NCBI GenBank assembly: GCA_900467185.1
Contig: UBPA01000008.1
Location: forward strand, 1-64,000
Direction of reading: 5' to 3'
Origin: Hyphomicrobiales bacterium
GTDB lineage: Bacteria; Pseudomonadota; Alphaproteobacteria; Rhizobiales; Rhizobiaceae
DNA length: 64,000 nucleotides
Each line of letters starts with the position of its first letter. The stretch's first letter is position 1. The notes under the pieces are model-generated. The model had not been told where the DNA came from and made no database searches. It saw only the letters and a program-made list of their open reading frames with translations. The translations under genes and the position numbers were made by a program. Shown here in pieces: positions 34,756 through 43,760 of the stretch.

Positions 34756-36348
34756 ATGGCTTACAAGACCGACTACCGCAAGATTGACGACCTGATTTCC
34801 GCCAATACGAGCTGGAGCGGCGTCACCGCCGAGGCCGTCAGCCGCATGCGGCTGCAGAACCGCTTCAAGACGGGTCTCGACATCGCGCGCTACACCGCCG
34901 ACATCATGCGCCGCGACATGGCCGCCTACGATGCCGATCCGGCCAACTACACCCAGTCGCTCGGCTGCTGGCACGGCTTCATCGCCCAGCAGAAGATGAT
35001 CTCGATCAAGAAGCACTTCGGCACCACGAAGGGTCGCTATCTCTACCTCTCCGGCTGGATGGTCGCGGCGCTGCGCTCCGAGTTCGGGCCTCTGCCCGAC
35101 CAGTCCATGCACGAGAAGACCAGCGTTCCCGCGCTGATCGAGGAACTCTACACCTTCCTGCGCCAGGCCGATGCCCGCGAGCTCGGCATGCTGTTCCGCG
35201 AAATCGATGCGGCCCGCGAGGCTGGCGACATCGCCCGCGAGCGACAGCTGCAGCAGGCGATCGAGACTTACCAGACACATGTCGTCCCGGTTATTGCCGA
35301 CATCGATGCCGGCTTCGGCAATGCCGAGGCGACCTATCTCTTGGCCAAGAAGATGATCGAGGCCGGGGCCTGCGCGCTGCAGATCGAGAACCAGGTTTCC
35401 GACGAGAAGCAGTGCGGCCACCAGGACGGCAAGGTCACGGTTCCCCACGAGGACTTCATCGCGAAGATCCGCGCCTGCCGCTATGCCTTCCTCGAAATGG
35501 GCATCGACAACGGCATCATCGTCGCCCGCACCGACTCGCTCGGCGCCGGCCTCACCAAGCAGATCGCCGTCAGCGCGTCCGCCGGCGATATCGGCGACCT
35601 CTACAATTCCTACCTTGATTGCGAGGAAGTCGCCGACATCAGCTCGCTCAACGGCGATGTCATCATCAACCGTGGCGGCAAGCTGATGCGCCCGAAGCGC
35701 CTGCCGTCCAACCTCTACCAGTTCCGCGAAGGCACCGGTGCGGATCGCTGCGTTCTCGATTGCATCACCTCGCTTCAGAACGGCGCCGACCTGTTGTGGA
35801 TCGAAACGGAAAAGCCGCATATCGAGCAGATCGCCGGCATGGTCGATCGCGTTCGCGAAGTCGTTCCGAATGCGAAGCTGGTCTACAACAACTCGCCCTC
35901 GTTCAACTGGACGCTGAACTTCCGCCAGCAGGTCTTTGACGCCTGGGTCAAGGAGGGCAAGGACGTTTCGGCCTATGATCGCGCCCGGCTGATGAGCGTC
36001 GATTACGACGCGACGCCGCTCGGCCAGGAGGCGGATGAGCGGATCCGGACGTTCCAGCGCGACGCCGCACAGCGCGCCGGGATCTTCCACCACCTGATCA
36101 CGCTGCCGACCTACCACACGGCGGCCCTGTCGACGGACAATTTGGCGAAGGAATATTTCGGCGATGCCGGCATGCTCGGCTACGTCAAGGGCGTCCAGCG
36201 CAAGGAGATCCGGGAGGGCATCGCCTGCGTCAAGCACCAGAACATGGCCGGCTCCGACCTCGGCGACGACCACAAGGAATATTTCGCCGGCGAGGCGGCC
36301 CTGAAGGCTGGCGGTTCGCACAACACGATGAACCAGTTCGCGGCCTGA
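34756..36348 (+). CDS. aceA: Isocitrate lyase
   Basis: 530 residues, the long isocitrate lyase form found in Pseudomonas and many alphaproteobacteria. The catalytic loop is DEKQCGHQDGK with nucleophile Cys220, the variant KQCGH in place of KKCGH. Other landmarks are SGWMVAALRS, ADIDAGFGNAEATY (metal Asp region), VARTDSLGA and NNSPSFNW. It splits isocitrate into succinate and glyoxylate in the glyoxylate shunt and allows growth on acetate and fatty acids. AGGAG lies before ATG 34756. Followed by a strong terminator, so monocistronic. Confidence 0.96.
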   Translation: MAYKTDYRKIDDLISANTSWSGVTAEAVSRMRLQNRFKTGLDIARYTADIMRRDMAAYDADPANYTQSLGCWHGFIAQQKMISIKKHFGTTKGRYLYLSGWMVAALRSEFGPLPDQSMHEKTSVPALIEELYTFLRQADARELGMLFREIDAAREAGDIARERQLQQAIETYQTHVVPVIADIDAGFGNAEATYLLAKKMIEAGACALQIENQVSDEKQCGHQDGKVTVPHEDFIAKIRACRYAFLEMGIDNGIIVARTDSLGAGLTKQIAVSASAGDIGDLYNSYLDCEEVADISSLNGDVIINRGGKLMRPKRLPSNLYQFREGTGADRCVLDCITSLQNGADLLWIETEKPHIEQIAGMVDRVREVVPNAKLVYNNSPSFNWTLNFRQQVFDAWVKEGKDVSAYDRARLMSVDYDATPLGQEADERIRTFQRDAAQRAGIFHHLITLPTYHTAALSTDNLAKEYFGDAGMLGYVKGVQRKEIREGIACVKHQNMAGSDLGDDHKEYFAGEAALKAGGSHNTMNQFAA

Positions 36349-36423
36349 GGCGGTAGCGAGGGCGGCACCTCGGGAGCGCGGGCCACCGCGTCCCCGAGGC
36401 GTTCGCGAAAACAGATCGAGGCG

Positions 36424-36463
36424 CGCAGAAGCGCGGGGTGAACGCCCCGCGCTTCTGCGTTTT
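36424..36463 (+). terminator. Rho-independent terminator of aceA
   Basis: CGCAGAAGCGCGGGG (36424-36438) pairs perfectly with CCCCGCGCTTCTGCG (36445-36459), a 15-bp stem with a 6-base loop, followed by TTTT. It lies 76 bases after the aceA stop. Confidence 0.92.
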
Positions 36464-36785
36464 CCGTCATGCGGCGGTTGGACGGCAACGATCCGGGACG
36501 ATGTTGCGAACCCTCTGACAATGTAGAATTTCTAATCCTTCCTCCGATTATTCTAAATGGAGCTAATTTCTCTTCCCTCGTAATGTCATGTCAGAAGCCG
36601 CTTCGGGAGGCGGCTGAGAGGGGGGCGGACAGAGGACCGCGCTCTTCGGGAGGAGACGAAACACGCAATCGACACCGTTTTGACGGGCGGGCGGCCATGC
36701 CCGAACCCGAGATGGATGTCCTTTGCCAATCCTGTCTCCGGCCGGTCTCTCTTCACCTGCGTTGTCCCCAGCCGAGGATCTTGAA
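36464..36785 (+). promoter_or_regulatory. Promoter region of the TRAP/sugar-acid operon
   Basis: 322 bases without a gene upstream of the first oxidoreductase gene. It turns AT-rich around 36520-36590 and contains the palindrome TAGAA-T-TTCTA (36524-36534), which has the T-N9/11-A symmetry used by LysR-type and GntR-type regulators. TTATTCTAAATGGAGC nearby may be part of the promoter. The LysR gene at the far end of the operon is the local candidate regulator. Confidence 0.4.
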
Positions 36786-38144
36786 ATGAATCTCTATTCA
36801 CTGCTTCAACTTCGTGCCGACAAGGGCCGTCCGGTCCGCGTCGGTCTGATCGGCGCCGGCAAGTTCGGGTCGATGGTCATGGCGCAGGCGCAGCGCATCC
36901 AGGGCCTGCACCTCGTCGGCGTCGTCGATCTCGACGTCGGCAAGGCCAAGGACTCCATGGCCCGCGTCGGCTGGCCGAAGGAGCGCTATGCCGCCACCAG
37001 CTGCGGCGATGCGATCAAGACCGGCACGACCTTCGTCACCGACGACGCCAAGGCGCTCTACGAATGCGGCGAGATCGAATGCATCATCGAGGCGACCGGC
37101 CATCCGATCGCCGGGACGCGCCATGCGCTCGGCGCCATCGAGCACAACAAGCACGTCGTCATGGTCAATGTCGAAGCCGACGTCATGGTCGGGCCGATCC
37201 TCGCCGAGAAGGCGCGGGCCAAGGGGCTGATCTATTCCATGGCCTATGGCGACCAGCCGGCGCTGATCTGCGAGCTCGTCGACTGGGCCCGGGCCACCGG
37301 TTTCGAGGTGACCTCGGCCGGCAAGGGCATGAACTTCGAGCCGCGCTACCGCTACTCGACGCCGGATACGGTCTGGGGCCTTTTCGGCTGGACCGAGGAA
37401 CAGGTCGCCGCCGACAATCTCAATCCCAAGCTCTACAATTCGTTTACCGACGGCACCAAGGCGGCGATCGAGATGGCGGCGGTCGCCAACGGCACCGGTC
37501 TCGATTGCCCGGATGACGGCCTGGCCTTTCCGCCGGCCGGCCTGCACGACCTCGCGCGCGTCTTCCGCCCGACCTCCGACGGCGGCCGCATGGCGCGCTC
37601 GGGCCTCGTCGATATCGCCGCCAGCCAGGAGCCGGACGGCCGAGAGGTGTTCAACAACATCCGCTACGGCGTGTTCGTCACCTTCAAGGCGCACAATGAA
37701 TATGCCCGTGCCTGCTTCAAGCAATACGGCCTTCTGACCGACCCGTCCGGCTGGTACGCCTCGATGTGGCGTCCGTTCCACATCATCGGCCTGGAAACCT
37801 CGGTCAGCGTTCTCTCGGCCGTGCTGCGCAACGAGCCGACCGGTTGCTCCAAGGAATTCCGCGGCGATGCGGTGGCGACGGCGAAGAAGGACATGCAGCC
37901 GGGCGAGATGCTGGACGGCGAGGGCGGCTATGCCGTCTGGGCCAATGCGATCCCGGCCGCCCGCAGCCTCGACCTCAAGGCCCTGCCGATCGGCCTTGCG
38001 CACAACGTCAAGCTCAAGCGCCCGATCAAGAAAGACCAGATCGTGTCCTTCGACGATGTCGAGATCGTCAACGACCTCGATGTCGTGCGCCTGCGCCAGG
38101 AGATGGAACAGAGCTTCCATCCTTCCAAACTCGCCGCCGAGTGA
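36786..38144 (+). CDS. NAD(P)-dependent oxidoreductase with C-terminal SAF domain
   Basis: 452 residues from ATG 36786. N-terminal Rossmann fold (VRVGLIGAGKFGSMVMAQA; VVDLDVGKAK) of the homoserine-dehydrogenase/MocA-like superfamily, with EATGHPIAGTRHAL after it. A SAF domain lies near the end (about 385-445: AHNVKLKRPIKKDQIVSFDDV). SAF-containing oxidoreductases of this type accompany TRAP or ABC importers of sugar acids and branched tetronates, but I know no firm reaction for this one. First gene of the operon with the ABM protein, a beta-hydroxyacid dehydrogenase, a TRAP importer and a kinase. Confidence 0.8.
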   Translation: MNLYSLLQLRADKGRPVRVGLIGAGKFGSMVMAQAQRIQGLHLVGVVDLDVGKAKDSMARVGWPKERYAATSCGDAIKTGTTFVTDDAKALYECGEIECIIEATGHPIAGTRHALGAIEHNKHVVMVNVEADVMVGPILAEKARAKGLIYSMAYGDQPALICELVDWARATGFEVTSAGKGMNFEPRYRYSTPDTVWGLFGWTEEQVAADNLNPKLYNSFTDGTKAAIEMAAVANGTGLDCPDDGLAFPPAGLHDLARVFRPTSDGGRMARSGLVDIAASQEPDGREVFNNIRYGVFVTFKAHNEYARACFKQYGLLTDPSGWYASMWRPFHIIGLETSVSVLSAVLRNEPTGCSKEFRGDAVATAKKDMQPGEMLDGEGGYAVWANAIPAARSLDLKALPIGLAHNVKLKRPIKKDQIVSFDDVEIVNDLDVVRLRQEMEQSFHPSKLAAE

Positions 38145-38153
38145 GGGCCGGAG

Positions 38154-38459
38154 ATGTCCGCAAACGCTTTCGTCGTCATCGCCGAATTCCAGGTGAAGGC
38201 CGGCCAGCTCGACGCGTTTCTGACCGCTGCGCAGGACGATGCGCAGCACTCGGTGACGGACGAGCCCGGCTGCCGGCAGTTCGACGTGATCTGCCCGGAG
38301 GCTGCCGGCGACACCGTGGTCTTCTACGAGGTCTATAACGACAGGGCCGCTTTCGACGCGCATCTGGAAACGCCGCATCTGGAGCGCTTCCGCAAGGCCT
38401 TTCCCCCGCTTATCGTCGAGGAGCGGCCCGTCCGCTTCGCGACGCGGCAGTATCCCTAG
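38154..38459 (+). CDS. ABM-fold protein (YgiN/LsrG-like)
   Basis: 101 residues, dimeric alpha/beta ferredoxin-like ABM domain: FVVIAEFQVKAGQLDAFL, DEPGCRQFDVIC and VVFYEVYNDRAAFDAHLETPH. The family includes quinol monooxygenases and also isomerases such as LsrG that act on keto sugar phosphates. Nine bases after the oxidoreductase gene, so part of the same operon; an isomerase role on a keto-acid intermediate is a guess from context. Confidence 0.8.
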   Translation: MSANAFVVIAEFQVKAGQLDAFLTAAQDDAQHSVTDEPGCRQFDVICPEAAGDTVVFYEVYNDRAAFDAHLETPHLERFRKAFPPLIVEERPVRFATRQYP

Positions 38460-38477
38460 GGGAAGGAGTTCAAGGAC

Positions 38478-39386
38478 ATGACGGACATGCGCGCCACCAT
38501 CCGGACTATCGCGGTGATCGGCACCGGCATCATGGGCGGTCCCATGGCCGGCCGGCTGGCGGAAGCGGGCTATGCGGTCACCGCGTGGAACCGCACGCCG
38601 GACAAGGCCCACGGCCTGAAGGCGCGTGGCGTCGATCAGGCGGCCACCGCGCAGGACGCCGTCCGTCATGCGGATGTGGTGCTCTGCATGCTCAGCTCCG
38701 GCCCGGTCTGCGAGGCAGTGCTCGATGGCGATGGCGGCGTGATCGCCGCCATGCGTCCGGGCGCGGTCCTCCTCGTCATGAGCTCCATCCCGGTGGAGAC
38801 GGCGGTGGCCTTGTCGCAGGCCGCGGCACGACGCGGCCTCGATTGTCTCGACGCCCCGGTTTCGGGCGGCGAAAAGGGCGCGAAGGACGGCACGCTCGCG
38901 ATCATGGCCGGCGGGCCGGCCGACGTGGTCGGGCATCTCGCACCGGTGTTCGCCCCGCTCGGCCGTGTCACCCATGTGGGGCCGGCCGGCAGCGGCGCGC
39001 TGACGAAGCTTGCCAATCAGCTGATCGTGGCCTCCACGATCTGCGCCGTAGCGGAAGCGCTGACGCTTGCCGAGCGCGGCGGTGCCGATCCGGCCAAGGT
39101 CCGCGAGGCGCTCCTCGGGGGCTTTGCGGATTCCACCGTCTTCAAACAGCACGGCCTGCGCATGGTGGAGCGCAATTTCAAGCCCGGCGGGCCGGCGAAG
39201 TATCAGGTGAAGGATACCTCGACGGCCCTCGGTTTTGCCCGGCATCACGGCCTCAGACTGCCGATCAGCGAGGAGGTTGATCGTCTGTTCCAGGCCATGG
39301 TGGATCATGGCGACGGCGATCTTGATCACAGCGCCGTCATCCTCGAACTTCAACGCATGAACGCGCGCGGGGATCATCCCGCGTAG
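38478..39386 (+). CDS. Beta-hydroxyacid dehydrogenase (GarR/LtnD/3-HIBDH family)
   Basis: 302 residues. Rossmann motif AVIGTGIMGGPMA, substrate motif DAPVSGGEKGA, catalytic lysine in GSGALTKLANQ and the later VKDTSTALGFA. The family oxidises or reduces C3-C4 hydroxy acids: tartronate semialdehyde, 3-hydroxyisobutyrate, threonate, erythronate. In this operon it probably acts on a C4 sugar acid or its breakdown product. AAGGAG precedes ATG 38478. Confidence 0.88.
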   Translation: MTDMRATIRTIAVIGTGIMGGPMAGRLAEAGYAVTAWNRTPDKAHGLKARGVDQAATAQDAVRHADVVLCMLSSGPVCEAVLDGDGGVIAAMRPGAVLLVMSSIPVETAVALSQAAARRGLDCLDAPVSGGEKGAKDGTLAIMAGGPADVVGHLAPVFAPLGRVTHVGPAGSGALTKLANQLIVASTICAVAEALTLAERGGADPAKVREALLGGFADSTVFKQHGLRMVERNFKPGGPAKYQVKDTSTALGFARHHGLRLPISEEVDRLFQAMVDHGDGDLDHSAVILELQRMNARGDHPA

Positions 39387-39417
39387 AACCGATCCAACGT
39401 TACCTGGGAGGAATGAA

Positions 39418-40413
39418 ATGAGACACTTTACGCTTCGCAGCCTTTTGGCCGCCGCAACCCTGCTGACCGCAACCATTGCGCAGGCGGAGACGCTGACCCT
39501 GTCGACGCCCGATCCCGATACGTCCGAGATCACGCTCGCCGCCAAGAAATTCGCCGAGATCGTCTCCGCCAAGACCAATGGCGAGCTGACGATCAAGGTC
39601 TTTGCGAACGGCACGCTCTATGGCGGCGATCCCGCGGCGGGCGTCAAGCAGCTGGCCGGCGGCTCGCTCGACATGCTGCTGAACTCGACCTCGCTCTATG
39701 CGACCTTCAATCCGAAATTCACGGCGATCGCCATTCCCTACCAGTTCCGCGACATCGAGCAGCTGCGCGCCTATCTCGACAGCGAGAACGGCCAGGAACT
39801 GGAGGCCGACCTCGGCAAGATCGGCATCAAGGGCGTCGATCTCTGGTCGCGTCCGCTGCGCCAGATCACCAATTCGAAGCTGCCGATCACCACGCCGGCC
39901 GATCTGAAGGGCCTGAAGCTGCGGGTGCCGAACAATCCGCTCTGGGTCGAGTTCTTCGGCGCGATGGGCGCTGCCCCGACGCCGATGGCCTTTGCCGAGG
40001 TCTACAACGCGCTGCAGCTGAAGGTGGTCGACGGGCAGGAAAACCCGATCAACGTGCCGGTGAGCGCCAAGCTCTACGAAGTGCAGACCTATGCGACGAT
40101 CAGCAACCACATCGCCGATGCCTGGGTGCTGGGCATGAACCCGGCCCGCTACGAGGGCCTGAGCGACGCCTTCAAGACGGCGCTGACGGACGCCGCCAAG
40201 GAGACGGAAGCCTGGAAGGCCACGAACGACGCGGCCGACATCGAAAAATCCATCGCGACGCTGAAGGCCAACGGCATGCAGGTCAACGAGCTGACCGAAG
40301 CGCAGCGCAAGGCCTTCGTCGATGTGGCCTCCGGTCTCGAGGACAAGTTCGCAGCCCTCGTCAAGGACAAGGCCTTCTTCGACCGCACGCGCGCCTTCGT
40401 CACCACGAACTGA
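39418..40413 (+). CDS. dctP: TRAP transporter solute-binding protein (DctP family)
   Basis: 331 residues. Sec signal peptide (MRHFTLRSLLAAATLLTATIAQA). The DctP fold shows FAEIVSAKTNGELTIKVF, ADLKGLKLRVPNNPLW (the carboxylate-clamping Arg follows LKLR) and EVYNALQLKVVDGQENP. It binds an organic acid in the periplasm and delivers it to DctQM. A GGGAGG site precedes ATG 39418. The ligand class is probably a sugar acid, given the downstream kinase and dehydrogenases. Confidence 0.92.
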   Translation: MRHFTLRSLLAAATLLTATIAQAETLTLSTPDPDTSEITLAAKKFAEIVSAKTNGELTIKVFANGTLYGGDPAAGVKQLAGGSLDMLLNSTSLYATFNPKFTAIAIPYQFRDIEQLRAYLDSENGQELEADLGKIGIKGVDLWSRPLRQITNSKLPITTPADLKGLKLRVPNNPLWVEFFGAMGAAPTPMAFAEVYNALQLKVVDGQENPINVPVSAKLYEVQTYATISNHIADAWVLGMNPARYEGLSDAFKTALTDAAKETEAWKATNDAADIEKSIATLKANGMQVNELTEAQRKAFVDVASGLEDKFAALVKDKAFFDRTRAFVTTN

Positions 40414-40491
40414 GGTCATGACGGCACCATGCCGCAATGGCATGGTGCCGTCCTTTTCGTTGCACCGCACTCCATCCGGAAGGGCTTTCGC

Positions 40492-41043
40492 ATGCGCGCT
40501 CCCCTTAGTTCGTTGTTGGGTACAGTCGTTCGCCTCGTCGCCGATGTCGCGGCCGGTATCGCCTGTGCCGGCATTCTCGTCGTCGTCCTGCTGCAGGTCA
40601 TCGGTCGCCTTGCAGGCCACCCGCTCCCCTGGACGGAGGAGGCGACGCGCTTCCTGTTCATCTGGATGGTGTTCCTCGGGCTTGCGGCCGGTTTCCGCAC
40701 GGTGGAAAGCGCCCGTGTCGTCGTCTTCCTCGTCATGGGCCGGCGCTTCTTCCAGAGGCTGGCCGTGCCGATCTATGTCGGCTCCTCCGTGTTCTTCTTC
40801 GGCCTCATGGGCTGGACGGGCTTCACGCTGATGCGCCAGCAGATCATGATGAACGAGACCGCGGCGACCGTGCCGATCCCCATGTGGCTGATCGGCATGG
40901 TGATGCCGGTGTCGGCCGTGATCGCGATCCTCGCCATTTTCGACTCGCTGCGAAACCGGCGCGATCTCATCGCCCTTCCCGAACTCGGACTTCCGGCCGG
41001 CGAAATCGCCCATGCCGACGTGTCCATCTCGTCAGGATATTGA
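40492..41043 (+). CDS. dctQ: TRAP transporter small permease (DctQ family)
   Basis: 183 residues, four membrane segments, with PLPWTEEATRFLFIWMVFLG typical for DctQ. I start at ATG 40492, preceded by GGAAGGG; the frame upstream is not signal- or membrane-like. It ends four bases before the dctM start. Confidence 0.9.
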   Translation: MRAPLSSLLGTVVRLVADVAAGIACAGILVVVLLQVIGRLAGHPLPWTEEATRFLFIWMVFLGLAAGFRTVESARVVVFLVMGRRFFQRLAVPIYVGSSVFFFGLMGWTGFTLMRQQIMMNETAATVPIPMWLIGMVMPVSAVIAILAIFDSLRNRRDLIALPELGLPAGEIAHADVSISSGY

Positions 41044-41047
41044 AGCC

Positions 41048-42328
41048 ATGTCGGTCTTCCTTCTCGTCGCCTTCTTCGGCCTGAGCATGCTCGGCATTCC
41101 GCTCGCGGTGGCGCTGGCGCTGGCCAGCGTCGCCACGCTGACGCTCTTCACCTCCATGCCGCTCGATCTCCTGTCGCAGACGATGTTCTCCTCGATGAAC
41201 TCGTTCCTGCTGGTGGCCGTGCCCCTGTTCATTCTGGTGGGCACCGTGATGGAGCGCGGCCGGGTGGCCGAGCGCATCTTCGATTTCGCCGAAGCCATGG
41301 TCGGCTGGCTGCCGGGCGGCCTCGGCCATGTCAACGTCATCTCGTCGGTCATCTTCTCCGGCGTCTCCGGCTCCTCGGTCGCCGATATCGCCTCCGTCGG
41401 CGCCATCGAGATCAAGGCGATGGAACGGCACGGCTTTCCCAAGGGCTATGCCGTCGGCATGACGCTCTGCACGGCGACGCTGTCCTCGATCATCCCACCC
41501 TCGATCCTCGTCGTCATCGCCGGCTCGATCGCCAATGTCTCGATCGGCACGCTTCTGGTGGCAGGGCTGGTGCCCGGCCTGTTCATCGCCTTCGCCTTCA
41601 TGGTGTTCAACCATTTCTACTCGGTCTATTACGGCTACAATCCGCCATCGCCGTTCAACCTGCGCATGGTCATGGTCACCGGCATCGGCGCGATCCTGCC
41701 CATGCTGACGCCGCTCATTCTCATCATCGGCATCGCCAGCGGCCTGTTCACGCCGACGGAAGCCGCCGCCATCGCCGTCGTCTATGTGGGCGTGCTCGGC
41801 GTCCTCGTCTATCGCACGCTGCCGGTGCGCGAGCTGCCGGAAATCCTCATCTCCACCGCGCGCATTTCCGGCACCATCCTCTTCATCGCCGCGACGTCGC
41901 AGATCGCCGCCTGGGTCTTCACCTATGACGGGCTGCCGGACAAGGTGGCCGAACTGCTGCAGGCGATGAACCTCGGACCCCTGTCCGGCATGCTGGTCAT
42001 CTTCGTCTTCCTCCTGATCATCGGCATCTTCATGGAGGCGATCCCGGCCATGTTCATCCTCATTCCCGTGCTGATGCCGCCGGTGCAGGCGATCGGTATC
42101 GACCCGATCCACTTCCTCATCGTCACCGTGATGACGCTCACGCTCGGCCTCGTCACGCCCCCGGTCGGCGTCTGCCTCTTTGCGGCCGCGCAGGTCGCCA
42201 ACATGAAGGTCGAGGATGTGATCAGAGGATCTCTGGCGCCGATGGCGGTGCTGACGCTCGCCATCTTCGCGCTCGTCCTCTTCCCCGTCCTCACCCTCGG
42301 CCCCATCCAACTGCTGGGAATGTACTGA
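41048..42328 (+). CDS. dctM: TRAP transporter large permease (DctM family)
   Basis: 426 residues, about twelve membrane segments. DctM hallmarks are present: FSGVSGSSVADIASVG, PPSILVVIAGSIANVSIGTL and MEAIPAMFILIPVLMPPVQAIGIDPIHF. Sodium-driven import channel that works with DctQ and DctP. One base separates it from the kinase gene. Confidence 0.94.
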   Translation: MSVFLLVAFFGLSMLGIPLAVALALASVATLTLFTSMPLDLLSQTMFSSMNSFLLVAVPLFILVGTVMERGRVAERIFDFAEAMVGWLPGGLGHVNVISSVIFSGVSGSSVADIASVGAIEIKAMERHGFPKGYAVGMTLCTATLSSIIPPSILVVIAGSIANVSIGTLLVAGLVPGLFIAFAFMVFNHFYSVYYGYNPPSPFNLRMVMVTGIGAILPMLTPLILIIGIASGLFTPTEAAAIAVVYVGVLGVLVYRTLPVRELPEILISTARISGTILFIAATSQIAAWVFTYDGLPDKVAELLQAMNLGPLSGMLVIFVFLLIIGIFMEAIPAMFILIPVLMPPVQAIGIDPIHFLIVTVMTLTLGLVTPPVGVCLFAAAQVANMKVEDVIRGSLAPMAVLTLAIFALVLFPVLTLGPIQLLGMY

Positions 42329-42329
42329 G

Positions 42330-42869
42330 ATGACGGTATCGTCCTATCCCGCCGGCTTCGTCGTCGTCATGGGGACGGCGGGCACGGGCAAGTCCGAGAT
42401 CGGACGGCGCATCGCCGGCCGGATCGGCTGCCGCTTTGTGGAGGCCGACGAGCTGCATGCGCCCGAAGCCGTCGCGCAGATGCGTGACGGCATAGCCCTC
42501 ACCGACGCTCAGCGCAGGCCCTGGCTCGACGCCGTCTGCGACCGGGCGCTCTCGCAGGACGACCGGCCGGTTGTCATCGCCTGCTCGGCGCTGAAGCGGA
42601 GCTACCGCGACCTTCTGCGGGCGCGGCTCGGCAGCGCCCGCTTCGTCTCCCTGGAAGGAACGGCCGCGCTGATCCTGAAGCGTCTGCAGGCCCGTCGCGA
42701 TCATTTCGCCACCGCGTCGCTGCTGGCAAGCCAGCTCGAGACGCTGGAAACGCCGCAGCCCGACGAGGATGCCCTGCGACTGGACATCGCCTCGTCGCCG
42801 GAGACGCTGACCGACCTCTCCTGCGCGTGGCTGTTCGATGAGGCGGTGTCAGCGCGGCATCGCGCCTGA
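42330..42869 (+). CDS. gntK: Gluconokinase-like sugar-acid kinase
   Basis: 179 residues, shikimate-kinase-like P-loop fold. Walker A is GTAGTGKS (most gluconokinases have GVSGSGKS). The gluconokinase pattern follows: EADELHAPEAVAQM, ALTDAQRRPWL, ACSALKRSYRDLLR and HFATASLLASQ (where HFM..SLL..Q is usual). It phosphorylates gluconate or a related aldonate with ATP. It overlaps the convergent LysR gene by 21 bases at the 3' end. Substrate remains open because no Entner-Doudoroff genes are nearby. Confidence 0.82.
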   Translation: MTVSSYPAGFVVVMGTAGTGKSEIGRRIAGRIGCRFVEADELHAPEAVAQMRDGIALTDAQRRPWLDAVCDRALSQDDRPVVIACSALKRSYRDLLRARLGSARFVSLEGTAALILKRLQARRDHFATASLLASQLETLETPQPDEDALRLDIASSPETLTDLSCAWLFDEAVSARHRA

Positions 42870-43760
42870 GGGGTAGGCGGCCTGCCAGAGGTCGCGTTCG
42901 GTGCGCAGCCAGTCGAGGAACAGGCGCACCTTCTTCTGCCGCAGGTGGTCGCGCGGGCAGACGATCCACTGGGTGGAGATGCGCACCTCGGGCGGCGCGA
43001 CGACCGGGCAGACGAGGCGGCCGCGCCGCAGTTCCTCATCCATCATCAGCGTACTTTCCAGCGCGATGCCCATGCCGCGAACGGCGGCATCGATGGCCAT
43101 ATGGCTGCGGTCGAACAGCACGCGCCGCCAGCGCTCCTCCGTCGCCACACCCGCAAGCGGAAACCAGCTGTTCCACTGGGCCTGCGACTTCACCGAGTGG
43201 ATCAGCCGATGCACCGGAACCTCCTCCGGCCGCAGGCTGTGCGCGGCGGCGTAGTCGGGCGAACATACGGGATAGAACTGCTCCTCGGCGATGCTCTCGA
43301 CATAAAGGCCCGGCCATCGCCCGTCGCCGTGACGCAGCTCGATATCGACCAGCTCCTGATTAAAGTCCGTCGGTTCGTTCGTGCCGTCGAGGCGCAATTC
43401 CAGATCCGGATGACGATCGAGAAAGTGCCCGAGCCGCGGCAACAGCCATTTGTTGGACAGCGTCGGCGTCGCGCGCACCGTGAGCGTGGTCACCGAGCGG
43501 AAGCCGCGCAGGGTGGCGGTCGCCTGCTCGATGCTCTCCATCTGCCCCGAAATCATCGAGAAATAACGCTCGCCGGCCTCCGTCAGCGCGATGCCGCGCC
43601 CGGCCTTCGTCAGGAGCGCCACGCCGAGCTGGACTTCGAGAACCTGGATCTGCTGGCTGACGGCCGAGGGCGTCACGCTCAGCTCCTCGGCCGCCCGCGC
43701 AATGCTGCCGGCCCGTGCGGCGGCGTGGAAGACCAATATGGCTTTGATGGGAAGCTGCAT
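42849..43760 (-). CDS. LysR-family regulator (GcvA-like)
   Basis: 303 residues from ATG 43760; the frame upstream of it is not protein-like. N-terminal winged helix (LPIKAILVFHAAARAGSIARAAEEL; SVTPSAVSQQIQVLE) followed by the LysR effector domain (TLTVRATPTLSNKWLLPRLG). The sequence is of the GcvA/AmpR branch. It faces the TRAP operon tail to tail and is the only regulator near it. Confidence 0.9.
   Translation of the reverse strand: MQLPIKAILVFHAAARAGSIARAAEELSVTPSAVSQQIQVLEVQLGVALLTKAGRGIALTEAGERYFSMISGQMESIEQATATLRGFRSVTTLTVRATPTLSNKWLLPRLGHFLDRHPDLELRLDGTNEPTDFNQELVDIELRHGDGRWPGLYVESIAEEQFYPVCSPDYAAAHSLRPEEVPVHRLIHSVKSQAQWNSWFPLAGVATEERWRRVLFDRSHMAIDAAVRGMGIALESTLMMDEELRRGRLVCPVVAPPEVRISTQWIVCPRDHLRQKKVRLFLDWLRTERDLWQAAYPSGAMPR

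Noticed and set aside
36798-39614. 938-codon open frame on the minus strand
   Set aside because: Antisense to three well-supported genes (two dehydrogenases and the ABM gene), with typical shadow composition (Asp/Arg/His-rich).
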